64,000 nucleotides of DNA from Lumbricus rubellus (GCA_945859605.1 OX243822.1:3961696-4025695), one strand, 5' to 3'; shown: positions 18,570-31,008, numbered from the stretch's first letter. The notes: generated by a model from the sequence alone, not told the origin. A program made the numbers and translations.

Positions 18570-19217
18570 CATTTTAATAGAAACAGCAACATTCTTTAAA
18601 ATTTAGATCATGTTTCTGTAAACTTCATTGACGGTCCGCTAGTAATTGAAATTGGAGGGCCGCCTGGCGGTCCGCCAGTCACTTCGTTATAAATAAAACT
18701 TATTTATTTAGAGTATTTAAAAACGTATGATTAGTGCTGATTAATGGAATATAAAAACGTCAGATATAATAGGCTGCTGACAATGTTTTACTCCTAGATG
18801 ATGATGGAAGGTTGAAGTGAACTTTGGTCGGTAGCATGTCAGACGAAAAGATTGTAAACAGACTTTGAAAAAAATTCGTTGTTTTCCGTTTCCAAGATCT
18901 TATAAGGTACAAGTTTCAGCGTTTAAACAGGTGTTTTAAAAAGGTCTGACCAATAATTATTATGCGCAGCGGTGATATAAGAGCAATTTCATGAAACGGT
19001 CAACCAAATGAACCATGTATTAACCAATATTTTGGGGATGGATCCAGACTTGACGAGGGCCTTTGATAACAGAGGCCGTCGCGCTCGACATAATATATTT
19101 GTTTGGTATATTACAGCACTAATTCAAAGATCAAGATAAAGATGAAGAGCAATGAATGATTTAATTCACGGAATGACTTTATATGCGTAGCATCGTATGT
19201 CAACGTTTTAAAGGTGT
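18570..19217. repeat. recent duplication, copy 1 left part
   Basis: Nearly identical to 40276-40924, starting at GCATTTTAATAGAAACAGC-like sequence. Contains B (18921) and A (19205) cores on the plus strand. Continues at 20982 beyond the TTAA element. Confidence 0.9.
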
Positions 19218-19221
19218 TTAA

Positions 19222-20977
19222 CCCTCATGCGACCAACATATTTTACTCCTTAATATGACCAACTGGGGTCCCGTGGGACCCCAATAGTCGATGACAGTTT
19301 ATTGTTTGTCTGATGTGTACTTGTTATAGCGCTCATCATAATAACTACTCAGAAGCGCTCCCGACTACTGCGCGGACACTGAATCGGAGTTTCACGTCGA
19401 AGCGCTGAGCAAAAGGTCCCTACACTGAGCGATTTTTTGGGTATTTATTAAGATCTAATAATACAATCGGATATATTATTGCTCTACTCAGCGTCAAATG
19501 AAACTATTCAGACGCGCTCCCGACTACTGCGCGGACACTGAATCGGAGTTTCACGTTGAAGCGCTGAGCAAAAGGTCCCTAAACAGCGATTTTGGGGTGC
19601 ATTTATTACCATCTTATAATATAATCGGCCAGATTAATGCTCTACTCAGCGTCAATTGAAACTACTCAGAAGTGCTCCAGACTACTGCGCGAACACTGAA
19701 TTGGAGTTTCACGTCGAAGTTGACCCTGGCTGCCGGGATTGAATTTCTACACCACAGTTCTTTATCGCAGCTCTGATTGGTATTAAGTTTGTATGAATCA
19801 CTGCTTGCTATGCCATGGGAGGTGTTACCATGTCATATCCAATTACTGTCAAGAAGGTACGTCGACGCCATGATCTCTGCGAGATCTTCCAATCTGGATT
19901 ATTGCTGAGACACATAAAAATTATTGTAAGAAGAAAGAACATCGTCATAGACCAACGGTTGACTTGTCTTCTTGCGGTGCGCATTACAATAGCCAGGTGA
20001 TAAATAATAATTGTCAACACCACTTTTGGTTCCATTATAATGGAGGGTTACTTCTGGCTTGTTGTTCATCTAGGCATAAGCTCTGCCTGGTTTAGGAATA
20101 AATGATAACCTACAAGAGTAGGTTGGTCATGAAACCCAAACAAACCTGGCGCCCTATGCCTGGTCTTCATTCCCTATATGAAAAGATTTATCTGGTACAA
20201 CGTTTCTGCCACTGTGTCGCCATGGTGACTGGTGATACCAGTTGTTTCACAACTCTTGACTTGTCTCACGCTGTTCCCTCTGTCACTGCCCGGGCATAAT
20301 CAATGGTTATGAAGTGACAGCATCGCAGCACACCATATCTTGATACCATAGTTTGCAGGTTTGAACTTTATGTGCTGCCTGAAGTTACACCGGCCACAGT
20401 AAGCTCATCCACTCACAGACTTGCAAGCTTACCAGGAAAAATTTCTTGGCAATGATACTGAGCAGAAAACATATTTCTTAGGTAACGGAAAGCAAAAACT
20501 TTGTTGTTGTTCAGCCTTTCAGGGATATAATTATGAAGTGTTTTATGCTCAATTGCCTTGTTGCAAAATCCCATGTACTGGTACTTCAGGATGCACGAAA
20601 TCGTGTCCTGGACATGGTCATTATTTGTGCTATAGCGTTTTCCAACGCTACCCTATATTCCAGAATTGTCTGTATTGCTTCTTTTGCAATATATCTTACT
20701 GGATAAATTCTCGCTGCCATAATATCTTTTCATAAAAATAGCGTTCGGCTCCATAGGAAAAATCGTCCTAAGGCTGGGGTCCCGCGGGACCCCACCAGAT
20801 ATTTTATATTTAAAAAATAACCGCAAAAGTTAAACCGGATTTAATTAGATGTAAATAATGAGCGATGTCCAAGTGACAAATTCATGAAACGTCGTTAAAA
20901 AATATTGATAAGCAAAAAAGTAGCACGAGCCGAAACAGTGCTGGGGTCCCCTGGGACCCCAGTTGGTCACTTGAGGG
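19222..20977 (+). mobile_element. degenerate piggyBac element
   Basis: Flanked by TTAA at 19218-19221 and 20978-20981. Ends read CCCTCATGCGACCAAC and, reverse-complemented, CCCTCAAGTGACCAACTGG, each followed by GGGGTCCC palindromes. At 40920 the duplicate segment has a single TTAA and no insert, which fixes the boundaries. Interior: three tandem units of about 158 bp (19348, 19508, 19664) containing SINE-like GGACACTGAATCGGAGTTTC, then a transposase remnant. Confidence 0.92.
19805..20130 (+). pseudogene. piggyBac transposase remnant
   Basis: The phrase MGGVTMS at 19815 resembles the MGGVD(L/M)SD motif of piggyBac transposases, and about 220 bases on, in another frame, GYFWLVVHLGISSAWF resembles the conserved segment that follows it. 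Frames shift between these and no long ORF spans them. The plus-strand 104-codon ORF at 20421-20735 with several Cys may be the worn Cys-rich tail. Inactive. Confidence 0.5.
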
Positions 20978-20981
20978 TTAA

Positions 20982-21355
20982 AGAGAATAAGCCAAAATAG
21001 TCGGTTGAGTATTATATTTTACTATTAACAAATAACCATTGGATAGCTAATTTACAACGGCAAGAAATATTTGTTGGCATAGCCTACGGCTGATAAAGAG
21101 CGCCTATGCATGCTCTTCATCTTTATCTTCATCTTTATCTTCATATTTTTCTTTTCCAACACACACTCTCTCACTCTCTCTTAGTTCCTTCCGTTCCTTC
21201 CGGAACATTGCTTCTAACACTCTACCTTTTTTGAAACCGCAACTCAATGTGTCCCATTGATTTTTCTTTTCCTCATTTCTCTTCCTGAAACAAAATTATT
21301 CGTTAAAATGCTAAAGTCAACATGAACCACCGCCACATTATCCAACGAGTCTTCT
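20982..21355. repeat. recent duplication, copy 1 right part
   Basis: Matches 40925-41300, which then runs into the second gap at ATTATCCAACG. Includes a pyrimidine-rich CTTCATCTTTAT stretch (21115-21200). Confidence 0.9.
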
Positions 21356-22060
21356 AAACATCGACATTGCATATGAGAAATTGAGAATAAATCTTTCTGT
21401 CGAAATAAATCATAATGAGAATAACAACAAAAACTTGCTGTAAAATGATGATTCATTAACTAAAAATAAAATAATTATTCGATTGAATGATATTATAAGT
21501 CATTCCGTTTTAAACACCTTTAAAATGAGAGTAACCGACATTATATAATTTGAGATGCAGAAATTGAGTGATGAAGAACGGAAATCAGCATTTGCATCAG
21601 ACTCTTCCTGCAATCGCCATTACAGTATCTGCAAAATTATCATAACACGCTGTCGATTCAAAATTCATCGTCACATCAGAGAGATCAATGGAGACGACAT
21701 TCGTGTGGTTCGAGATAAATGGAAAGGCATCAGGAGCCAGGATTAACCATGGAAAGTGTGTAGGACTTTAACTGTGTCCTTGGAAACACCGAAGTAATTC
21801 TACCTTTAAAATCAACAGGACAACCGGCATCTACTTTGGAGAGAACACGGAACTAATTATTATCCAGAGTCATGATGCTGAGTACAACAGTAAAAATTGT
21901 TTTAAAATGATAAATATTGATTATAAAATAAATAATATTCAGTTGATTCAAAAATAAGTTATCGTTCTCGTTGAACACCCTTAAAACTGTGGCCTTCAGT
22001 GCTACATATAAATGAGACGCCGCATGAGATTTGGTTCTCAGACATCAGTTTCTGGCCTAA
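21356..22060. repeat. repeat units with two minus-strand A motifs
   Basis: A cores at about 21509 and 21972 (minus). Between them is the reverse of the block with ACATCAGAGAGATCAATGGAG also seen at 8140-8360 and 30880-31200. No gene. Confidence 0.6.
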
Positions 22061-22321
22061 ACCATCAGGGGCGCCGTTAGGCGTACGCACGTACGCAAGT
22101 GCGTACAGCGCGGAAAGGCTAAAAAATTTTTTTTACAAATTGTAAATATTATTAAAGAATTAAAGCGTGAAATATTATAAGCGATGAAATTCTATTGAAT
22201 CTATAATAAATTGAAATTTTATAATCTTTAGAATATACTTACTTACTTACTTACGTACACTCTAATAGAGAGCCATTTTGGCATTGAGCGTCTTCGGGTA
22301 TAGGCTATCTTCGTGTGCGTC

Positions 22322-22805
22322 CCGGTGTAAAGGTTGCAAATTACCCTTCCTAAACATTACCACCCTTTAACTTGAAACCGGTTTCAGATTACCCCTCGGA
22401 CACTAGATTTGCATCAATCGTCGCATTTAGTGCACTAAAAAATCAGAAAAAATCACCCAGCTTCTTGTTATGGTCTGAAGATTTTCATCCGTCATCCCAC
22501 TTCGTGGTTTGTTATCAATTTTTAATCGGACAAAAATAATAGCCTCGAAGACATTTCTCCATGTAACTTCAGCGGCGATTTAGCATTTTAGTTACAGATG
22601 AAAATATTGATAACAAACCACGATCAGTAGGATGACGCATGAAAATCTTCAGACCAAAACAAGAAGCGGGATAATTTTTCTGATATTTGTAGTGCAATAA
22701 ATGCGATGATTGATGCAAATTACAGTTTGCAGGGGGGAAGGGGGGGTAATCTTTCGGAGAGGTAATAATTTGAAGCCTTTAGGCCTACACCGGTTAGGCT
22801 CTATA
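22322..22805. mobile_element. foldback element with arms of about 200 bp
   Basis: The left arm (about 22325-22535, starting CCCGGTGTAAAGG) and the right arm (about 22595-22800, ending CCTACACCGG) are inverted copies with about 60 bp between them. Shared phrases include GTCTGAAGATTTTCAT and TTGATGCAAAT(T) with complements. No clear target duplication. Confidence 0.75.
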
Positions 22806-22913
22806 CTTAATAAATAGTTAAACTGTAACTGGCTTGCGGATGAATTTTGAAACGCTTTGTTGGTAGTTAGGCCTGTTTAAACTGTGAAAAAGTTTAACCT
22901 CTATGCGTATACC

Positions 22914-23519
22914 CAGGGCTTAAAGTGTGCCAGGACGGTCATGGACGGCGTCCAGGCACTTATTTTCGAGGCTGGACGCCGTCCTGCCACTTATTTGGCC
23001 AGCACTGCCTGGACGGTTGTCCATGACTGCATGGACGGCGTCCATGCAGTTACGGACAACCGGCCATGACTGCCTAAAAATGGCTCCATTTGAGGTCGAC
23101 ACAGCCAAAAATGCGCTGGTCGCTGGGGCTCCGCCCCAGACCCCACTGCGGGAGCTTACGGTAAAGACAAAAACCTTTCTCTTTTACAGTAACATTTTGA
23201 TTTCTATTCTTATCCTGGTAGCTTGCGACACTAAAAATCCCACTTATTTTTGAAGTTTTCGCCACTTTATCATTCACAAATAGCTGGCAAAAAAGAGCCT
23301 AAAATGGCTCCATTTGAGGTCGACACAGCCAAAAATGCGCTGGTCGCTGGGGCTCCGCCCCAGACCCCGCTGGGGGAGCTTACGACGCTCCCCCAAACCC
23401 CCTAGTCGGGACGGGCTTCGTGCCTTCGGCACTCGCAACTTCGCGCCTTCGGCGCCACCACTGACGACCAATTACAATACAGCGTCTTGGCACTTCTTTT
23501 TTTTACACTTTAAGCACTG
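22914..23519. mobile_element. hAT-like element, CAGGGCTTAAAGTGT family (long copy)
   Basis: Perfect 8-bp duplication CGTATACC (22906-22913 and 23520-23527). Ends CAGGGCTTAAAGTGTG and, reverse-complemented, CAGTGCTTAAAGTGT. Inside, a phrase of about 85 bp starting CTAAAATGGCTCCATTTGAG occurs twice (about 23075 and 23300) within GC-rich sequence. 606 bp, noncoding. Confidence 0.9.
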
Positions 23520-23527
23520 CGTATACC

Positions 23528-23601
23528 CAAAATGGAGCAAAACGCTGATGCTGGTAATACCTCATAATCGCCAGTAGGCATATACGGTAGGCCTATATAC
23601 A

Positions 23602-23642
<41 letters not shown>

Positions 23643-24620
23643 CTCGTATCGATCGTTGTTCGCTCCATATTATTTTGTGCAAGTTGTGCGTACAGAAAAA
23701 AAATCCTGGCGGCGCCGCTGTAAACCATTCTTCCTGTATTATAACACCATCGCAGTAGGCCTATCCTTAAACTGAACCTATCGCAAGGTATACGAGAAAA
23801 TTTATCCTCATAAATACCCGTAAAACGATGAAACAAGTGCTATAAGATTTCGAGAACGACAAGCGATACCAGCTAATGCAGAAAGGATGTCGACTATTAT
23901 AATTCAGACTAAATCACTACGATTATGCTGTGGCGCTGCCAACGGAACTGCGGGATTAGCTTCTCAAAATGCGCGCGAAGAGATGCCTCTACAAATTAGA
24001 AGATTGCAAAATTCATTAAAATCAAATGCTAAAATATTTTTTGACGTCCAAATACGCCGCTCGGATCTGCTTATCAGCCACATTGGACAAATGAGTTCAG
24101 AACATCTGGTAGCAAAGAAAAATGAACTTTCATAAGAACTGAAAGCTTTTTTCTTCTCTTAACTCTCTTTTCAATATCCCACCTTTCCTGCGACTCCACT
24201 TTGGCTAATTAATGGCATTGATGTATATATCAGCCTTCATAGCGAAACAAATAACAACCAAGATAATCCTGAAAGTTAACATCTTTTATCATTAGAAAAT
24301 AGTTGCTCCCTCCACCCCTCTGAAACGATCAAATAAATGGAAAAAGCCGTCTTTGAATTCATTTGAAACAATCGAGCAGAATTAGTTGTCAAGTTAATTT
24401 GAAACAATCGAACTGAGCTGTAGTGAGTCGAAAACCATCATCGACTCCTCGTCAAACGGAGGCCTCAGTATTATAGTTGACACCAACTCAAAACTGAATT
24501 CGCTGATCTACACTCATATTAAACGTCTATACTGACTGTCTCAAACACTAAATGCATAGCAAGACCTCGCCACCTAATGGAATGGCGTGCCTTGTTACCA
24601 CGATCGTAATTAGCCGAAAA
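23528..24620. repeat. repeat units, (TA)n at 23608-23640
   Basis: Includes a short (TA)n, a minus-strand B core (about 23811) and the AACGACAAGCGATACC phrase. Matches, in reverse, parts of 7000-7680 (e.g. the GACGAGGAGTCGATGATGG phrase). No credible ORF. Confidence 0.55.
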
Positions 24621-24689
24621 TGGACCCTAGAAAATATAAGTTATATTCTGCCGCATGCATGCATGACTAAATGTAATCCATGCACATAT

Positions 24690-24860
24690 TAATAAAAAAA
24701 GTGTGACCATATGCGCAACCACCCTATGGGACCCACGGGACGCGTCTCCCCAACTTTTGAGTGGTCCCCTAACTTTATTATTATGGTCCCCCCAACTTTT
24801 AGGACGTGATTCATTATGGTCCCCCAACTTTTAGGACGTGATTGCACCTATGAGTGTGAC
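24690..24860. repeat. repeat with CCCCAACTTTTAGGACGTGAT doublet
   Basis: A phrase CCCCCAACTTTTAGGACGTG occurs twice (about 24790 and 24822) with a related third piece at 24750. Probably a worn mobile-element end. Confidence 0.5.
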
Positions 24861-25207
24861 AGACATAGACTTTTAAGAACCGTGTGCTTCGTTGTTATGT
24901 ATCCAGAGGTATGTCGGAACTAGATTTTTTGTAAATATTTTATTTAAAGAAAAAAGTATCGTTTTCATATATGACACGATGATGAAAATATCAATGTGGA
25001 ATTTTAAACTGAATGGCGGTACATCGCTTCAGTGATGTGCACTCGAGGAATACAAGACAATCTTGTAAATTGCTTGCAAATATTTAGTAGCCTACATTAA
25101 TTTTATCAAAAGAACAAAAGCATCTTTAAACCGCAACTATTGCTAGTTTCATTTTATGTTACTTTACATGTATACCGTCATCTTTAAGCACCCGTTTAAA
25201 GAACTCC

Positions 25208-26308
25208 GCCACTGGTTGCACTCTGCCAGTGCCAGCCCCAAGCCTGGAAAAAGGAGGAGGGTGTCGCTAATGGTCTTCGTTGCCACACGTCGTCGTCGTC
25301 GTCGGTGCCTTATTCGATACTCCGAACATTGGCGGCATCATGGACAGTTCTTCTCCAGAGATCTTTCTGCTGTGCTGCTCGTACCACCTGCTCCATCGAC
25401 AATCCCGTCCATTCCTTCACATCGTCCATCCACATTCTTCTTGGTCTACCTCTACCCCTTGCTCCCTCAGTTTCACCGGTTATCACGTCTTTTTCGAGGC
25501 AGTTTGATGTTTTCCTCACTATATGGCCGAAATACTGCAACTTCCTTTTGACAATTGCACTCCAGAGTTGTTCTCCACCCACTTCTCTCAGTACCTCCTC
25601 GTTCCTCTTCTTCGCTGTCCATGGTATTCTCAGCATTCTTCTGTATGATGTTGTTTCAAAGGACTTTAATCTTTTCTGTTCGCTCTTTCTATATGTCCAA
25701 GCTTCTGCCCCGTATGTTGCTATTGGCCATACCAGAGTTCTCAACAATCTGAGCTTTGTCTGTGTGGTGATTCCTTTGTTTTTCCATATAGTGCCCAATC
25801 CGGATAATACCTTTTTCGCCATTCCCACGCGTGTTCTAATATCCTCCTCACTTCCACCATCTGCCGTGATTGTAGCCCCCAAGTATTGTATATGTTCTAT
25901 CTGCTGCAACATGTTTCCTTCTATGTAGATGTTCAGTGTCGTCGTGTCGGTTGCCATGACCTTTGTCTTCCCCTGATTTATTATTAATCCGTATTTACGA
26001 CCAGCTCCTATCAGCCTCTGCACCAGGTCCTGCAGTTCCTCCGGTGTCTCCGCGATTAGCACTATATCGTCTGCATACCTTAAGTTCGTGACTTTCCTTC
26101 CTCCTATTTTATAGCCTCCTTTGTATGTTTCTAGAGCGTCTCTCATTGCCATCTCTGCGACAATATTGAACAAATATGGAGACAATACACATCCCTGCCT
26201 CGCTCCTTTACCAATTCTAAACCATTCTGATAACACACTTGCAATCCTCACTGCCGCTCTCTGCCCTTTGTACATCTTGTTTATTATGTTTACCAGTGAC
26301 GTTAAATT
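25208..26308 (-). pseudogene. RTE-like LINE, 5'-truncated reverse transcriptase
   Basis: One open frame of 336 codons (25310-26320). RT motifs: ARQGCVLSPYLFN (motif B), RYADDIVLIAET (catalytic YADD), then GLIINQGKTKVM and IQYLGATI. The C-terminal tail has YGAEAWTYRKSEQ, FGHIVRK, GRGRPRRMWMDDVKEWTG and LWRRTVHDA, typical of RTE-like elements. Endonuclease and N-terminal RT motifs are missing: the copy starts inside the RT domain next to a B-type motif at about 26315-26345, and its 3' end abuts another B-like core at about 25185-25205. RT with YADD intact but truncated, so not autonomous. A (CGT)n run near 25290 follows the stop. Confidence 0.85.
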
Positions 26309-26329
26309 GCAAATAAACACACACCCGTA

Positions 26330-28350
26330 AAAACGTTGAAGTCATTGCTATAAGATGTCGATACGTTGAGCGATAACAATTTAAACACTCAAGGCGAATT
26401 ACTGTTACAGTGCTAAAGTCATATATACGAAGCATACACTCAGAGTAGAACCACACTGTAATATAATATATGTGGTAGAACTCAGTAGACACCTTCTGAA
26501 TAACTCCGCATGGGGTCGCTAGCGTCGCCTCGCATCTTAGCGGTCAGTGTGTTATGTCGCAGTACTTCTCGATCTCTCATTGCGCGCTTGCACCAGCACT
26601 AACAAAGGCCCTACCTTCTTACTTACATAATTAGTAATGTGTTGGAGTTAATATGAAGACGCAAGTTTTTCTTACAGATAAGAAGACCTTAATAATTGAC
26701 GAATAGATACGTGGATATACAAACCGTAACAAACGTTGCAATACTATTATAAGCATTTGAAGTGGTAACCGATTAATTACTATAGTTTATAACTGCGCAG
26801 CATATACACATATTTAAAACAATATAAATTTATGTTTTATAGGCATGTGCTCTCGAGGGAAGAATGGAAGATGACCAAAAATGATGCTGGACTGGTTGAT
26901 AAATAGAGACAAAGGACGAGGATATAAGAAATCAAGGGGAAAGCACAGAATAGACAAGAATGTTGGAAACTTGGACCTTCCTAAGTGCAGAACACTAATA
27001 ATGAAGATTATAAGTTGTTGTTTTTAAAGCACCTTTAAAATAAAGCCAACCAATTCTATATAAGGATGGAACTCTTCAGAAAATCAGTCGACTTTTTTCT
27101 TTTTAATCACAGCAACAGTATCTGCAAGCTACCTCAAGCCGAATTGTGGATCAGAATATCGAAAATCATTTACGTCCAAAAAATTCATCATCACAGCAGA
27201 GAGATCGGTAGCATCGCGTCACTTCTCGACGGTTGATTAAGACCGGTTCGATTATTTTTCGATCTCCCTTTGTGCGTTTGCAACTGGACTAACAAAGGCC
27301 ATACATCTTAATTTAATTAATTAGAAATGTGTTGGAGTAAATTTAGACGCAGGTTTTTCTTACCTGAAGATCATAGGCCTAATAGTTATCGAATAGATAA
27401 GTGAATACTATTCCAAATGTTGCAATACTATTTTACTATAGTATTTTGAAGTGGTATGAGATTAATTCTTATTGTTCATTCTGTAGCTTAAGACACCTCT
27501 AAAACATAGTTGACTTTATTTTATAAGCGGGTGACCAAGCACGAATTGATCATATGACGAACAGAGGATCGACTGTTGTTAAGAAATGAATTAAGTAATT
27601 AATACGGATTGGTTGTTAAATTCCACCATCACTGTTTCTCTAATTGGTATCAGTCCAAAGTATGTACGATGGAGGAGGGTGACGATAATTATCAATGCAA
27701 CTACACAGTGTCGTAAAACCGAACTACTGCTACAATGTTAGAACACTCGCCTTGTATAATACCTTGGAGTGTACATAGTTAAACCTTATTTTTCATCTGA
27801 GACGGTTACTGTGTTGGAGGTACCACTTTGGGGAGTGGTTGTGTAGTGGTATGTTCGTTGCCTAGCCGCCGGAGGGTTGCAGATTCGAATCCCCATCAAG
27901 ACGCTTCGGGGTACCTTGAGCAAGTCATTCACTCGCAATTTCTCGTGCGATTCGGCGTGAAACTCCGATGTAGTGTCTGCGCTGCAGTCTGGAGCGCCTC
28001 CGAGTATTGAGCTTGAAGGTGCGCTATACCTAGTGCGCATGCAAACAAACAAGTTCTTAACTTACAATTACCGATGAGAGGCCTAGTTAAACACCTCTAT
28101 AACGGTTTTAACAATTGCAATATAAACTGTGGAACACGTATGGTAATTGATCATTGAATAGAACTCTGTATTCGAATGGTTAGAGCGGTAAATCTTCCAT
28201 CTATTTCTAAGACGGCTCCTGAGTGTCAAGGACCTTGAGCAAGAGTCTTACAACTGCTTAGTTAGCGCCATCGTTTGATACATCGTCAATACGTAGAGCT
28301 TGCTTATTCGCCAGAGTATCACTCAGCCTTCCATTCGTCAGATTAGCGGG
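26330..28350. repeat. repeat units, inverted copy of about 47.3-49.1 kb
   Basis: Most of this stretch matches the reverse complement of 47280-49090 (phrases GTTTGCAACTGGAC, CTCGCCTTGT, GAGGTACC region). It holds the SINE at 27830, LINE tail scraps at about 26850-27020 (AGACAAGAATGTTGGAAACTT) and A cores on the minus strand at 27025, 27488 and 28090. No host gene. Confidence 0.65.
27830..28053 (+). repeat. tRNA-derived SINE
   Basis: The tRNA-like head has GTGTAGTGGT (A box-like) and GATTCGAATCC (B box) at about 27890. The body has CTTGAGCAAGTC and GGCGTGAAACTCCGATG, and the tail is GCGCTATAC then (CAAA)n. Intact-looking. Confidence 0.85.
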
Positions 28351-28600
28351 ACTTAATGGGCTGCATTCAAGACCTTGGGTGGCGAACCCGCCCCGCAGTG
28401 GCGTGTGGGACCTTGGTTGGGGCGAAAAACCTAAATTTTTGCGGGAAACGCCGGGCACCCCAGTGTGGGACCGGGTTGGAGCCAATGAAGGAAAGCGAGG
28501 AGAGAAAGGCGAAGTGGGGGCGGGGGTCAGACGTGGCGGGGGACGAAAAGCCGAAATTTCCCAGGCAACACCGGGTAATTCAGATGGTAAAAAAATGAAT
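28350..28600 (-). repeat. GC-rich dispersed repeat
   Basis: Matches the reverse complement of 56510-56790 (GGGACCGGGTTGG, GAAGTGGG, AAATTTC phrases). The border GAATTACCCGG also occurs at 46928, in the same place relative to an A core, so one insertion seems to have been copied with the host unit. Confidence 0.65.
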
Positions 28601-28624
28601 ATTCAATTGACTAAAGTAAATCAT

Positions 28625-29040
28625 TGATCGTTCTCGTTGAACACCTTTAAAACTGAGATATTCAATGCTATGTATGTAAATGGGCCGGCGCATGAAATTG
28701 TTCCAGTATGTCATAACGCATTTACGCCATGCACAATTTTCTTCCTGTATCGTCATTGGAATGTCCTGAAACTAAAACTATCGACATGTCATGTCATGTC
28801 GCCATCGTCGCATCGCGACGGTTGCCTACATAAATGAACCGTTAATGCCCAGAGGTCTAGCACCTTGCTCATAAGTGCTGTAATATGCCCACAAATTTCT
28901 GTCCAGGGTAACGGCCTCTGTTGTCATAGACCCTGGTCAAATCTGGATCCATCGATCCCAGAGTTTTCTGTCAACATGGCTACTAAAAAATTGGTCCTCA
29001 TAAAACACCCGTAAAACGTTGAAACAAAATGCTATAAGAA
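28625..29040 (-). repeat. motif pair, minus strand (A 28637, B 28990)
   Basis: Well-preserved cores about 340 bp apart. Between them lies a worn LINE tail with the reverse complement of GTCTATGACAACAGAGGCC (about 28920). Confidence 0.6.
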
Positions 29041-29159
29041 AATACGAACGATTAAAAATACGAGTTCATTCGATGAGTCTGAATTATCAAAGGTAAAATG
29101 GTGAGCAGACTTCAATGGTAAACGATTCAGTTTGTTTATATGTTTGTTTGTTTGTAAGT

Positions 29160-29366
29160 GCACTTGTTGTAGCGCCCCTTCACGCTCTCTCTCTACTCAG
29201 AGGCGCTCCCGATGCAGAGCGGACACTGCATCGGAGTTTCACGCCGAAGCGCTGAGCAATCGTAAGTGAAGGACTTGCCCAAGGTCCTTACGCGGTGAGC
29301 TGGATTCGAACCTCGGACCTTCCGGCTCCAAGGCAACGACGCCACCACTAGACCACCGCGCCCCAC
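29160..29366 (-). repeat. tRNA-derived SINE, best-preserved copy
   Basis: Minus strand: head with TGGTCTAGTGG (A box) and GGTTCGAATCC (exact B box, about 29302-29312), body GGACCTTGGGCAAGTCC, tail GCGCTACAACAAGTGCAC, ending in (CAAA)n at 29125-29157. Likely transcribed by Pol III when young. Confidence 0.9.
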
Positions 29367-29399
29367 ATTTATGATGATAAGGCGAGCAACCACACAAAG

Positions 29400-29837
29400 G
29401 GACGACTCTGTTCAACTCCGCATGAGGCCGCTAGCATCGCCTCCCTTCTCTTCGGTCGCTTGTGGAAGGCTGAGCATTTTCGTGTGCATGCCTTCACAGA
29501 AACAGACAACGAAGCGTGGAGACCATTGAAACGAATGGAAGAGAGACGTTTGGATAACTTGGCGTTAGCTGTTTTTTTATAATGGCTCTATTTCCGAACG
29601 GGGATTTAATTTCTACAGTTAGTTGTCAATCAATATAAACACAAGATGGTCTGAATTAAAGTCAGATAGCGCCGCTGGGCAGAAATCTTGAAGAGACGCT
29701 ATAACAATGCCTACATACAAAACATTTATAAACACATACACATAAATTTACAGTGTAACCTCTGCTGACGCTGTTTCTTTGCTCAACGCCTTCAACAAAA
29801 TTGGTCGAAGTATGTATTGAATGTAGTGAATGTTTTG
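29400..29837. repeat. reverse copy of the GCGGAGTTATTCAG block
   Basis: Reverse complement of 55850-56050 with good similarity to about 29600. The remainder to 29837 holds no feature I can support. Confidence 0.55.
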
Positions 29838-29839
29838 AA

Positions 29840-29858
29840 CGGGGGGGGGGGGGGGGGG
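29840..29858 (+). repeat. poly(G) run
   Basis: Uninterrupted G run; length likely uncertain. Confidence 0.9.
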
Positions 29859-29884
29859 TAACGGAGATGTCTGACTACAAAGCG

Positions 29885-31008
29885 GAGATCAAAGATATGA
29901 AGTTGCTATTGCTTTGAACTCATTCAGACTGGGTTATCCTAATGCATGTACTGTATACTGCTATTCCTTCTCCTTTAATCTCCAACTTTCCAATTCTCAA
30001 CATCGATCGTCATCCTCTTCTTCCTCCTCTGTTCTCTTTAGTTTCCTCCTCATTCATCCATTCCTCACTTCCTCTCCGGACTCCTCGTGTAAATACAGGA
30101 AAAGTTGATCATGGCAACACACGCTTATACGGTAGGCCCTATTCCTAGAACAAATAACTGAAGTCGATTCTTTGTACTCGTGTTAGCCTACGGGACTGTT
30201 CTACTTTCCATCTTTTTTATTCGCTAAATTTGTCAAGTTCTCTTTCAAAATCATCGTTCTCTTCGCTTTTCTCCTGTTCTTCTTTTCCAGGCTCCTAATT
30301 TTCTTCGTCTGCCACTTTCTTTCTCCGTAGCACTTTATAGTAGGCCTACTCCTCATTTTACTCCTTTCATTTTTCTCCTCCTTCTCTTCCTCCTCCTTTT
30401 GCTCCTCCTCCTCCTCCTCCTCATCCTCCTTCTCTTCTTCCTGCTTCTTCCTCCTGTTTTCTCTTGCTCTTCACACTCTTCCTTCTGGGAAACCTCATCC
30501 AAATGTGTCCAATCTATTTGCTTTTCCTCATTAATTTTCTCTTCGTCAAAAAGAACAATTTTATTCGTTAACCGCTAAGGTTATCACGAACCACCGCCAC
30601 ATATATTCCCACCACGCGTAGCCTAATTTACCCGTCTTCTAAACATCGATTTGACATAATATGAGAAAAAATATTCTTGCCGCCATAATGAGCACGATAG
30701 CATAAAATGTACTATAATAACATGATGAATATTATAATTATTAGTTATAGGAAAATACTCATTGAATTCATTGAACTTTAAATTGCTCTTTTTAAACACC
30801 TTTAACAGTCAGACAGCTAATGTTATTTAAATTAAGGTGTGACGCCATACAAAATTGATTTTTTGACAGTCCTAACTTATCCTTTAATCGCTGTAACAGT
30901 ATCTTCCGGCTTCCTTCACCAAAGACGATATCAGATTATTGCAATACGACACAAACGTCATCATCACAATCATAGGAGAAATCAATCGAGACGACTTTAA
31001 TGTGGTTC

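Noticed and set aside
22927..23577. ORFs in the long CAGGGCTTAAAGTGT element
   Set aside because: GC-rich repeated phrases leave frames open, but the other copies of the family have no corresponding ORF.
28356..28627. Two overlapping 80-codon ORFs
   Set aside because: They lie in the GC-rich dispersed repeat; the related copy at 56510 has different frames open.
29160..29366. Functional tRNA gene
   Set aside because: A and B boxes are present but the sequence continues into a conserved SINE body and (CAAA)n tail, and several copies exist in the window.
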